Positions 19,191-25,974 of a DNA stretch of 64,000 nt are shown piece by piece. Position 1 is the stretch's first letter. Every line of letters begins with the position of its first letter. The notes beneath the pieces are model-generated. The model had not been told where the DNA came from. It saw only the letters and a list, made by a program, of their open reading frames with translations, and ran no database searches. Source of the stretch: Dehalogenimonas alkenigignens (GTDB lineage Bacteria > Chloroflexota > Dehalococcoidia > Dehalococcoidales > Dehalococcoidaceae); assembly GCF_001466665.1 (NCBI RefSeq), contig NZ_KQ758903.1, positions 1,299,684 through 1,363,683 of the forward strand, written 5' to 3'. The position numbers and the translations under genes are program-made.

Positions 19191-19400
19191 TTAAAACCAC
19201 CCACCCATGGGTCCAATTTGCGACTGGAGAGAAACGCCATCAGCGGTGACAAGGCCCGTACGCGCATGCAAGGAAAGGACTGCCTTTTTATCAACCGGGG
19301 TAAGTTCCAGTTTGGCGACATACGCCTCGGGATCAGCTTCGAAATCCTTGCGGGCGGACTCATCTCTGAATATGGTCTGGACTAAATCGGCCAAGTTCAT
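19191..19400 (-). CDS. 69-aa candidate ComX-like pheromone precursor peptide
   Basis: Small gene at the head of the operon, with a strong AAGGAGGAG ribosome site 5 nt before the ATG and a near-perfect promoter upstream. The N-terminal 50 residues look like a recognition leader (MNLADLVQTIF, then FEADPEAYVAKLELTP, helical and charged). The last 19 residues are small and polar and end GPMGGWF. W68 is the only tryptophan and lies next to the C-terminus. ComX pheromones likewise carry a single modified Trp within a few residues of the C-terminus. The leader also recalls LigA-like sequences found in some peptide precursors. Function is inferred from context with the prenyltransferase and kinase genes; the match to ComX itself is by pattern, not alignment. 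Confidence 0.8.
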   Translation of the reverse strand: MNLADLVQTIFRDESARKDFEADPEAYVAKLELTPVDKKAVLSLHARTGLVTADGVSLQSQIGPMGGWF

Positions 19401-19405
19401 AACAA

Positions 19406-19461
19406 CTCCTCCTTAATTAATTTTAGTTACGGATTATAAACTCAGAATGTCAACACGTCAA
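19406..19461 (-). promoter_or_regulatory. Promoter and ribosome site of the ComX-like operon
   Basis: On minus: TTGACG (complement of 19456-19461), 17-nt spacer, perfect TATAAT (complement of 19433-19438), then AAGGAGGAG (complement of 19406-19414) 5 nt before the ATG. Among the strongest signals in the window, implying high expression of the peptide gene. Confidence 0.85.
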
Positions 19462-19602
19462 TAGATATCAGACATATCGGTAATATTTATTTATATGGGA
19501 GTAACTGAAGGCATATTCGAAACGTCTCAATCATAACTCGGCTAAGGAAGGCTGACAATAGTACTATCGTTATGGGGGAAGAGGTGAATCGAAGAAGGAA
19601 TC

Positions 19603-19679
19603 TGGTCGGGGTGGACGGATTTGAACCGTCGACCACCTGAACCCCATTCAGGTGCGCTACCAGGCTGCGCTACACCCCG
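19603..19679 (-). tRNA. tRNA-Pro (anticodon GGG)
   Basis: Cloverleaf with acceptor CGGGGTG / CACCCCG, D arm AGCGCAGCCTGGTAGCGC, anticodon stem CCTGA / TCAGG with loop ATGGGGT (anticodon GGG), and T arm GACGGTTCAAATCCGTC. A 3' CCA is encoded. It sits between the ComX-like operon and def. Confidence 0.97.
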
Positions 19680-19731
19680 ATTTGGAAAGCGCTAGAATGT
19701 TATCATAGACATCTGGGTGTCGCAAGCCGCT

Positions 19732-19760
19732 TTGCCAGTCAAACATAAACCATATATAAT
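19732..19760 (+). promoter_or_regulatory. Promoter of def
   Basis: TTGCCA at 19732-19737, 17-nt spacer, perfect TATAAT at 19755-19760; 28 nt before the def start at 19789. Confidence 0.7.
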
Positions 19761-19788
19761 AAGCTTACATAAAACTTGAGTGAAACGA

Positions 19789-20313
19789 ATGGCAATACGA
19801 ACTATCTGCAAATATCCTGATCCAGTACTCAGACAAAAAGCCAAAAAGATACCTCTGGTAGACAAGAGTATTCGAATTCTTGTCGAAGACATGATAGAGA
19901 CAATGAAGGATAATTGCGGCTGCGGCTTAGCAGCGCCGCAGGTAGGGGTGTCCCTTCGATGTATCGTCATCGGAATGCCGGAAGAAGAACCGTATGCCAT
20001 CATTAATCCTGAGTTTGTCAAACGAGTCGGAGAGCGTGAAATAGAAGAGGCTTGCCTTTCCGTTCCCGAACTTGCCGGGAGTGTTAAGCGTTCCGAGTCG
20101 GTGATCGTTAAAGGCCTAGACAAAAACGGTAAACCCATACGCGTTAAAGGACGGGAACTCCTGAGTCAAGCGTTGGAACATGAAATAGATCATCTAAACG
20201 GCGTACTGTTTATTGACCGGGTCGAATCTCCTGAAAAACTTCGTAAACGGAAAAAAATGAAAGAAGAAGAAGAGACGACCGAGACAAGCACTTCCGCCTC
20301 ACCGGATAAGTAA
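19789..20313 (+). CDS. def: Peptide deformylase
   Basis: Removes the formyl group from N-terminal methionine of new proteins. All three family motifs are present: GCGLAAPQVG (residues 44-53), EEACLSVPE with metal ligand C89, and ALEHEIDHLNG with H131, E132 and H135. Motif 2 has EACLS instead of the usual EGCLS. A charged C-terminal tail follows the fold (174 aa). The ATG at 19789, giving the canonical MAIRTI, is preferred over a GTG three codons upstream. The gene ends 2 nt before the HAD phosphatase gene. Confidence 0.96.
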   Translation: MAIRTICKYPDPVLRQKAKKIPLVDKSIRILVEDMIETMKDNCGCGLAAPQVGVSLRCIVIGMPEEEPYAIINPEFVKRVGEREIEEACLSVPELAGSVKRSESVIVKGLDKNGKPIRVKGRELLSQALEHEIDHLNGVLFIDRVESPEKLRKRKKMKEEEETTETSTSASPDK

Positions 20314-20315
20314 AT

Positions 20316-20954
20316 ATGCAGAAAACATTGTTACAATGTGATTTCGACGGGACGCTGACAGAAGAAGATGTCAGCTTTTTAATTCTAGACCGCTACGCAG
20401 AAGGTGATTGGCGAGCAATACTGAAAGAGTATCAATCGGGCACGATCAGCGTCGGCGCATTTAATAACCGGGCCTTCTCTATGGTAAAACAGGAGAAAAA
20501 GACTCTTGAAACGCTTGTCTGCAATGAAGCTAAGTTACGCCCCGGTTTGATAGAACTGGTTGAGTATTGCCGGTTAAACCAGATCGAAATGGTTATCGTT
20601 TCGAACGGACTAGACTTCTATATCCGGGCATTGCTTGAGAAAAGCAGATTGAATCATATCAGAGTAATCGCAGCCACCACCGCGTTCACGCCATCAGGAC
20701 TCGATTCACATTATATTGGGTCGGATGGCGGTGAATTGATGGTCGCGTTCAAAGAGCACTACACTGAGAAATTCATTGAACGTGGATTTAGAGTGTTTTA
20801 CGCCGGAAACGGCCCCTCCGATATACCTGCCTCAAAACTTGCCGTACACACTTTTGCGACCGACTCGCTACTGGATTATTATATTCAGCATGGGGCTCGT
20901 CACACACCTTTTAAGGACCTGCGCGATATTGTTGAGGGCCTCAAATCCTTCTAA
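20316..20954 (+). CDS. HAD-superfamily (subfamily IB, MtnX-like) phosphatase
   Basis: Predicted phosphomonoesterase of 212 aa. The nucleophile motif DFDGTLT is at residues 9-15, motif II is VIVSNGLDFYI, and the motif III/IV region is YAGNGPSDIPA. The closest known groups are MtnX-like enzymes and phosphoserine phosphatases. It lies 2 nt after def, so the two are cotranscribed. No other methionine-salvage gene is near, so the substrate is left open. It converges with yggS, overlapping its stop by 4 nt. Confidence 0.85.
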   Translation: MQKTLLQCDFDGTLTEEDVSFLILDRYAEGDWRAILKEYQSGTISVGAFNNRAFSMVKQEKKTLETLVCNEAKLRPGLIELVEYCRLNQIEMVIVSNGLDFYIRALLEKSRLNHIRVIAATTAFTPSGLDSHYIGSDGGELMVAFKEHYTEKFIERGFRVFYAGNGPSDIPASKLAVHTFATDSLLDYYIQHGARHTPFKDLRDIVEGLKSF

Positions 20955-21631
20955 AGCCGCGGCCCGAAAATAGCCTCCCCCAACCTTACCAGATTAGCAC
21001 CTTCTTCAATAGCAACACGGTAGGACTCGGTCGTACCCATTGACAGGTACCGGATATCCGCAAAGCCTGCGCTTTCTTCTTTGAGAGCATTGAACAAACC
21101 TCTGGCTTCAGAAAAAAATGGCCTCATCATTTCGCCTGGAAGATTCGGGCCAAGAGTCATGAGTCCTTCTAATGTTAGGTTAGGCATTTTCCCGATCTCA
21201 TGAGCCAAAGCGATCAGGTTTTCAGGAGCAACACCAGATTTCCGCTGTTCTCGTGCGATGTTGACTTCAATGAATACGGGCATGATTTTGCGTGCTTCAA
21301 AGGCGCGTCGGTCGATTAAGCGAGCTAGATAGGGGCTGTCAACAGTCTCGATCACATCAAACAGTTCAACGGCTTTTTTGATTTTATTGGATTGCAGGCG
21401 TCCGATAAAGTGCCAGCAGCCTCGGGAGAGTAAATAGCGTCTGGCAGCTTCAGTTTCCTGAACATAATTTTCACCAATTATCGAAATCCCGGCATCAAAC
21501 GCGGCCGCGATTTCCGCCGGCGAGCGAGATTTAGCTGCGGCAACAATAGCGACATCTCCGGGAATTTCAGCCAGCAGGCGACGGACATTATCGCCTATGG
21601 ACTGCGAGGCAAAATCAGTTTGGTACCGCAT
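20951..21631 (-). CDS. yggS: YggS/PLPBP family pyridoxal phosphate homeostasis protein
   Basis: PLP-binding protein that buffers the cofactor and affects amino-acid metabolism. The PLP lysine is K34 in VAIVAAAKSR (usually AVSKTK). Other family motifs are GENYVQE, HFIGRLQSNK and SMGTTESYRVAIEEGANLVRLG (in parts SMGTTES and VRLGEAIFG). The frame extends to 21673, but the added residues are unlike the family, so the ATG at 21631 is chosen, giving 226 aa. It overlaps the upstream zinc-ribbon gene by 37 nt. Confidence 0.92.
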   Translation of the reverse strand: MRYQTDFASQSIGDNVRRLLAEIPGDVAIVAAAKSRSPAEIAAAFDAGISIIGENYVQETEAARRYLLSRGCWHFIGRLQSNKIKKAVELFDVIETVDSPYLARLIDRRAFEARKIMPVFIEVNIAREQRKSGVAPENLIALAHEIGKMPNLTLEGLMTLGPNLPGEMMRPFFSEARGLFNALKEESAGFADIRYLSMGTTESYRVAIEEGANLVRLGEAIFGPRL

Positions 21632-22032
21632 TGGGGACAATACTTCATTCCAGCATTCAAAGATGATGAACATACTGAACAGGCAGGCGCCGTCAACGCT
21701 GTTCCACCTGCCAGTTCGCCCAATAATTTATGTAGTTGTTCTTTCGTCATCAGACGTTCGGCAATGTCCGTTTTAAGTTCCTCAGCAATTTCATATCTGG
21801 TTACACAGCGGGCGCAGGTCATATATTGTTTGACGCGATATTGTATTGTAGGAACAAAATAGACAGTAAGTTTCTTGCGTTCCTGATGCACCGCGAAAAC
21901 CTGGTCCGACCGACAGTTGGGACAGCGAGTTACAATAAAACCCAGATGATCGCCATAGTTCTTGTTACCGAAAAGCAAGACCATAAACGAGTATAGCGGA
22001 ACAATGGCGCCCATTGTCAACCTACCCGACAT
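21595..22032 (-). CDS. Zinc-ribbon protein of unknown function
   Basis: A 145-aa protein with two Cys4 zinc ribbons. The first is CPNC paired with CARC around residues 40-75; the second is CSVC paired with CPQCG at the C-terminus. A short hydrophobic start, VPLYSFMVLLFGN, precedes the first ribbon. The chosen ATG at 22032 has a GAGAGG ribosome site. A longer frame to 22119 would run into tRNA-Leu and is rejected. It is followed by yggS on the same strand. Similar zinc-ribbon proteins occur widely, usually without known function. Confidence 0.8.
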   Translation of the reverse strand: MSGRLTMGAIVPLYSFMVLLFGNKNYGDHLGFIVTRCPNCRSDQVFAVHQERKKLTVYFVPTIQYRVKQYMTCARCVTRYEIAEELKTDIAERLMTKEQLHKLLGELAGGTALTAPACSVCSSSLNAGMKYCPQCGTKLILPRSP

Positions 22033-22089
22033 GAAACCTCTCTTTTGACTTAGTCGCTGTAGCTCAGCTATGTTAATATTATTCCCGTT

Positions 22090-22171
22090 GGGGGAGTGCC
22101 GGAACTGGCAGACGGGCATGACTTAGGATCATGTGCCGAAAGGCGTCGGGGTTCGAGTCCCCGCTTCCCCA
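22090..22171 (+). tRNA. tRNA-Leu (anticodon TAG)
   Basis: Class II tRNA with a long variable arm. The acceptor is GGGGGAG / CTTCCCC, and the anticodon stem CATGA / TCATG has loop CTTAGGA (anticodon TAG). The variable arm is GTGCCGAAAGGCGT and the T arm GGGGTTCGAGTCCCC. The discriminator is A at 22171; CCA is not encoded. Confidence 0.96.
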
Positions 22172-22198
22172 TTATTACCTGATTAACTGCATAAAGCC

Positions 22199-23134
22199 AT
22201 GAATGAAACCGCAGTCTACGAACACCTCACAACCGAACTAAAGTCAATCAATTGCATGCATGGATTTCTGGAAATCAGAAGAGTTCCGGAATTGAAACGG
22301 GAACTCGAATCCCGGTTGCATAAAGGCCAACTTGATACTGCTTTCTTTGTAAAAAATCTTGAACGGCTGGAGGTTTCAGCGCCGACCCGTTTTGCCGAAG
22401 TCAACTCACTCATAATTATTGCCGCGCCTTTACCGCTCACGAGGTTGATTTTCGAATATCAGGGCAGAGGTCGGCCGGTACAAATTCCTCCCTTTTATGT
22501 TTTCAAAGATAAATTGGCAGCTATCCGAAAAGCGCTTGGACGAAGTTTAGGTGCCGCTGGGTATCAAATCGCAGACGCCCGGGTACCTTTGAAGTTAGCG
22601 GCGATACGCAGCGGCCTGGCACGTTACGGGAGAAACAACCTGGCTTACATCCAGGGGATGGGCAGCTTCCATAGATTGGTAGCATTTTATACCGATTTAC
22701 CCGCACCGGCCGACGCCTGGTTTCGACTCAGTGAGATGGAAGAATGCACCAGTTGCGGCTTTTGTTTAGGTAACTGTCATACTGATTGCCTTAATCCCGA
22801 TGCAGGCAACCGTTTTCTTGCACGAGCTGAAAAGTGTCTAACTCTTTACAATGAAGAACCGGGAGAACTGCCGAGTTGGATCACGCCCTGGCTCCACAAC
22901 TCCTTGATAGGCTGCATGCGCTGCCAATCCAGTTGCCCTTTGAACCGGACCTTTATACGAAATGTTCCGATTTCTGACACGTTTAACGAACCGGAAGCTA
23001 TGGCAATATTAGCGACGCCGGTATTCGGCGACCTTCCAGGAGCCCTCCAGGAGAAGTTAGTTAAGTATGATCTTCAAGACTACTATGACCTGGTGCCGCG
23101 GAACCTCAAATTCCTGCTGGAGTGGGAACTGTGA
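22199..23134 (+). CDS. QueG-like double-[4Fe-4S] cluster protein (copy 1)
   Basis: A 311-aa iron-sulfur protein of the epoxyqueuosine-reductase-like group. The C-terminal half carries CTSCGFCLGNC, an isolated AEKC, and CMRCQSSCP, the ligand set for two [4Fe-4S] clusters, also used by reductive dehalogenases. The N-terminal half is the less conserved QueG-like fold with the stretch LAYIQGMGSFHRL. A true QueG needs cobalamin and specific substrate residues that I cannot confirm, so queuosine synthesis is not claimed. It is a tandem paralogue of the next gene, overlapping it by GTGA. tRNA-Leu lies immediately upstream. Confidence 0.83.
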   Translation: MNETAVYEHLTTELKSINCMHGFLEIRRVPELKRELESRLHKGQLDTAFFVKNLERLEVSAPTRFAEVNSLIIIAAPLPLTRLIFEYQGRGRPVQIPPFYVFKDKLAAIRKALGRSLGAAGYQIADARVPLKLAAIRSGLARYGRNNLAYIQGMGSFHRLVAFYTDLPAPADAWFRLSEMEECTSCGFCLGNCHTDCLNPDAGNRFLARAEKCLTLYNEEPGELPSWITPWLHNSLIGCMRCQSSCPLNRTFIRNVPISDTFNEPEAMAILATPVFGDLPGALQEKLVKYDLQDYYDLVPRNLKFLLEWEL

Positions 23135-24060
23135 TTTCCACATTGGCAGAAAAGGTGACGGATGAGCTGGAGCTTTCCGGCTATCGCGCGGCTAACGCAA
23201 GCATTGACCGACTGGCTACCATTGAACAAGAATTCCGTTCCATAGCCAACCGTGATGAATGGCGCAAATCTCCTCACCTTTCACAGCACATATTCGATTT
23301 CACTTTACCCCAAGAATATCAAGCTAAATCGATACTCGTCGTTGCAGCACCGGTCGCACCGGTTAATATCGGTTTCGTATTTGGTGGGGAATATTTTTCC
23401 TTCGATGCTCCTCCTTTGTCAGAAGACTATGAACAAGATGCCGCCAATATTTTTTCTGAGATTAAGAAGATAATCTCGCCGCAGGGATATCGCCTGTCCG
23501 AGTCCAATTTACCCACCAAGATTCTTGCCAGCCACTGCGGATTAATTTCCAACGGCGTCAACAATATTGGCTACATAGACGGGATGGGCAGCTATTTTCG
23601 GTTGAGCGCGTATTTTTCGGACATTGAACCAGGAAATGAAAAATGGCTAAATAACCACTCGGTGAACCCCAAATGCGCCGGGTGCTCAAGGTGCATCGAC
23701 ACCTGCCCAACAAAATGCATCGAGCGCTCCTCTTTTCAAGTAAACCGGTGCCTTTCACTTCTTTCAAAGGAACCTACCGATTTTCCGGTTTGGATAAACA
23801 GTAAATGGCATAATGCATTAATAGGATGCCGGATTTGCCAAAAAGTTTGTCCACTAAATCAGGAGGTTTCGTTTAAGGCGAGCATCGGCGCTGATTTCGA
23901 TGAAACTGAAACCGCGGCAATCCTTTCAGGTGAGCCTCTGGAAAATCTCTGTTCTAAAACCAGAGAAAAACTGCGATACTTCACTCTGGAGCCATTGTAC
24001 CCTGTGGTATCGCGCAATTTACGCTTATTGTTCAAAAAACATGGACTGACAGTAAATTGA
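23131..24060 (+). CDS. QueG-like double-[4Fe-4S] cluster protein (copy 2)
   Basis: A 309-aa paralogue of the preceding protein. It shares GYIDGMGSYFRLSAYFSD in the middle, and the cluster motifs CAGCSRCIDTCPTKC, NRC and CRICQKVCPLN. The GTG at 23131 is preferred over a GTG at 23122 because GGAG lies 9 nt upstream of it and the overlap with copy 1 becomes the common GTGA. The downstream Crp/Fnr gene overlaps it in turn by TTGA, so the three are translationally coupled. Electron transfer or reduction of a small molecule is likely, but no substrate can be named. Confidence 0.83.
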   Translation: MISTLAEKVTDELELSGYRAANASIDRLATIEQEFRSIANRDEWRKSPHLSQHIFDFTLPQEYQAKSILVVAAPVAPVNIGFVFGGEYFSFDAPPLSEDYEQDAANIFSEIKKIISPQGYRLSESNLPTKILASHCGLISNGVNNIGYIDGMGSYFRLSAYFSDIEPGNEKWLNNHSVNPKCAGCSRCIDTCPTKCIERSSFQVNRCLSLLSKEPTDFPVWINSKWHNALIGCRICQKVCPLNQEVSFKASIGADFDETETAAILSGEPLENLCSKTREKLRYFTLEPLYPVVSRNLRLLFKKHGLTVN

Positions 24061-24740
24061 ATCTATCTCAAGCTGTTGATGCACTTGGAGCCAGTTTTCT
24101 CTTCAGCAATATCGGTAAAGATGCTGCCTTAAAGCTGGCCCAGTCAGCTGAAGAGCTACGGTTTGGCGCGGGGGATTTCATATTCTGGGAGGGCGACCCT
24201 CCGGTACGATTCTATATGCTTACATCCGGCCGGATAAAAGTGATAAAACACGGCTCACAGGGGCGGGAAACACTGGTAGCTGTTTTCAACCCGGGGGATA
24301 TTTTTGGCGAAGTTGCGGTGTTTGAAAATAAGCCTTACCCATCCTCGGCAACAGCTTCAGAACCTTCAACTGTACTAGCCTTTAACCGCGACTCGTTCAG
24401 TTGTTTACTAACTGAGCACCCGGCAACAGCAATGGCGATGATCGGCATTTTATCTTCAAGGTTGCGGGAAGCACAAAACCGGCTCCATGACTTATCCGGG
24501 AAGAGAGTTGAACAGCGCCTGGCACGGACTTTACAAAGATTAACAGCCAAACTCGGAACTGAACTACCATTTACGCGTCGAGATTTAGCGGATATGTCCG
24601 GAACTACCATTGAGACGGCGGTACGAGTCCTCAGCAGATTTAGCGAAATGGGAATAATCACTTCCAGCCGGGGGAAAGTTACAATCAAAGACCAAGCCCG
24701 TTTGAATGCTATATCAGACGATTTGTCACAGACCCAATAA
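24057..24740 (+). CDS. Crp/Fnr family transcription regulator
   Basis: A 227-aa regulator with an N-terminal cyclic-nucleotide-binding-like domain (residues about 10-130). That domain contains GDFIFWEGDPPVRFYMLTSG and PGDIFGEVAVFENKPYP. A C-terminal winged helix follows, with FTRRDLADMSGTTIETAVRVLS as the recognition region. The FNR-type N-terminal cysteine cluster is absent, so direct [4Fe-4S] oxygen sensing is unlikely. Start is TTG, overlapping the previous stop. Its place among four iron-sulfur or zinc protein genes suggests it controls redox or nitrosative-stress genes; this is inference. Confidence 0.88.
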   Translation: MNLSQAVDALGASFLFSNIGKDAALKLAQSAEELRFGAGDFIFWEGDPPVRFYMLTSGRIKVIKHGSQGRETLVAVFNPGDIFGEVAVFENKPYPSSATASEPSTVLAFNRDSFSCLLTEHPATAMAMIGILSSRLREAQNRLHDLSGKRVEQRLARTLQRLTAKLGTELPFTRRDLADMSGTTIETAVRVLSRFSEMGIITSSRGKVTIKDQARLNAISDDLSQTQ

Positions 24741-24833
24741 GGCTGATTCCCACTAGTTCGGAACTTGATATAAATCATATAAATACCCCTAGCCCAAGGT
24801 TATAATTAGCGCGTGTTGAGTCTGGAGGTCTAG

Positions 24834-25091
24834 ATGTCGAGCGGGTGCCCGGGGAACGATTTCCGTAAACTCAAGGTTCGGGTTGTAAATTGCCCCGAGT
24901 GCAAGGCGGACGTTGAGATATTTTCAGATGAGTTAAGGGTGCGTTGCCAGAAATGCGGCTCGCAAGTATATATCGACCGCTTACCGTCTTGTATCGAATG
25001 GTGTGCTTCAGCAAAAAACTGTTTGGGCGACCCCCGTTGGCAGAGTATTCAAATTGAGCCTACTGAAAGGGAAACCGATGGCCATACGTAA
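24834..25091 (+). CDS. Small zinc-ribbon protein (85 aa)
   Basis: Short Cys-rich protein. CPECKADVEIF and CQKCGSQVY form a Cys4 zinc ribbon in residues 20-45, and three further cysteines (CIEWCASAKNC) follow near the C-terminus. A GGAGG ribosome site lies 8 nt upstream of the ATG. It overlaps the start of the downstream ferredoxin-type gene. Similar small proteins are often encoded beside ferredoxins and Crp/Fnr regulators in anaerobes, but no function is known. Confidence 0.75.
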   Translation: MSSGCPGNDFRKLKVRVVNCPECKADVEIFSDELRVRCQKCGSQVYIDRLPSCIEWCASAKNCLGDPRWQSIQIEPTERETDGHT

Positions 25092-25797
25092 AATTGTTCG
25101 GATTGACGAAGAAAAATGTAATGGCTGCGGGGTATGCGTACCATCCTGCGCCGAAGGAGCGATTCGGGTTATCGATGGCAAAGCAAAGCTTGTATCAGAG
25201 GTTTATTGCGATGGATTAGGAGCTTGCCTTGGTGAATGCCCTCTCGATGCCATATCCATAGAAGAACGCGAAGCCCCGGACTTTGATGAAATTAAAGCGA
25301 TGAAACATGCCGCCGGAATAGAATCACAGAGAGAAACGGTACATGCTTGCCCTTCTTCGCGAGTGTTAATGTTTGGCGGACCTAAGGATCAAAAAAATAA
25401 TCAAACTCAAAAGAATCATACGCCGTCAACTCTAGGTAATTGGCCGGTTCAGCTGGGATTAGTGCCGCCTCACGCTCCTTTTCTGAAAGGAAGCGAAATC
25501 CTTTTAGCGGCGGACTGCGTGCCATTCGCTTACCCGGATTTCCATAGTGAATTTCTTGAAGGAAAAAGACTGCTTATCGCATGCCCCAAACTGGATGATT
25601 ACGATTCACATCTGAATAAACTGGTACAAATACTGCAACAGGCGAAACCCGTTGGTATTTCCGTGCTTCGAATGGAAGTCCCTTGCTGCGGCGGATTGAC
25701 TCATATGGTTTATGAGGCATCCCGGATGGCCGGGGTAACTGTACCGATCGACGAAATCACCATCGGTATTAGAGGTGAAGTGCTTACCCGAGTGTAA
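25078..25797 (+). CDS. ATP-independent ferredoxin-type 4Fe-4S protein
   Basis: A 239-aa protein with an N-terminal ferredoxin domain: CNGCGVCVPSCAEGA, then a second site CDGLGACLGECPLDA, so probably one or two [4Fe-4S] clusters. The rest is a less familiar domain with LLAADCVPFAYPDFH and a further CPKLDDY and VPCCGGLTHM; this C-terminal part is common in such anaerobe proteins. The frame is open from 25003, but the ATG at 25078 (MAIRKIVRIDE) matches the family start and overlaps the previous gene by 14 nt. It likely acts with the Crp/Fnr and QueG-like proteins upstream as one redox unit. Confidence 0.88.
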   Translation: MAIRKIVRIDEEKCNGCGVCVPSCAEGAIRVIDGKAKLVSEVYCDGLGACLGECPLDAISIEEREAPDFDEIKAMKHAAGIESQRETVHACPSSRVLMFGGPKDQKNNQTQKNHTPSTLGNWPVQLGLVPPHAPFLKGSEILLAADCVPFAYPDFHSEFLEGKRLLIACPKLDDYDSHLNKLVQILQQAKPVGISVLRMEVPCCGGLTHMVYEASRMAGVTVPIDEITIGIRGEVLTRV

Positions 25798-25829
25798 GTA
25801 ATAACTATCTGATTCTTGATAAATTGATG

Positions 25830-25858
25830 TTGACAACCATTCGGTATAAGTATATACT
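25830..25858 (+). promoter_or_regulatory. Promoter of rpoB-rpoC
   Basis: TTGACA at 25830-25835, 17-nt spacer, TATACT at 25853-25858. It precedes rpoB by about 116 nt, leaving a long leader. Confidence 0.8.
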
Positions 25859-25974
25859 GAGTGGTTGTTAATTATGCTTCTAAGCCGCTTCTATCATATA
25901 CAGGCTTTTCCCGGCACCATTTTCCCAAGGCTTTAGTCCGTTTTTCCTTAAGTAATCGCTTTTAAGGAGTAGAC

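Noticed and set aside
15006-19400. Carotenoid or quinone biosynthesis as the role of the prenyl-synthetase-like gene
   Set aside because: No isoprenoid pathway gene is adjacent, both Asp-rich motifs are degenerate, and a Trp-tailed peptide and a sensor kinase are its operon partners. It remains a possible alternative until tested.
24057-24740. True FNR-type oxygen sensor
   Set aside because: The protein belongs to Crp/Fnr by fold, but the N-terminal cysteines needed for an oxygen-sensing cluster are missing.
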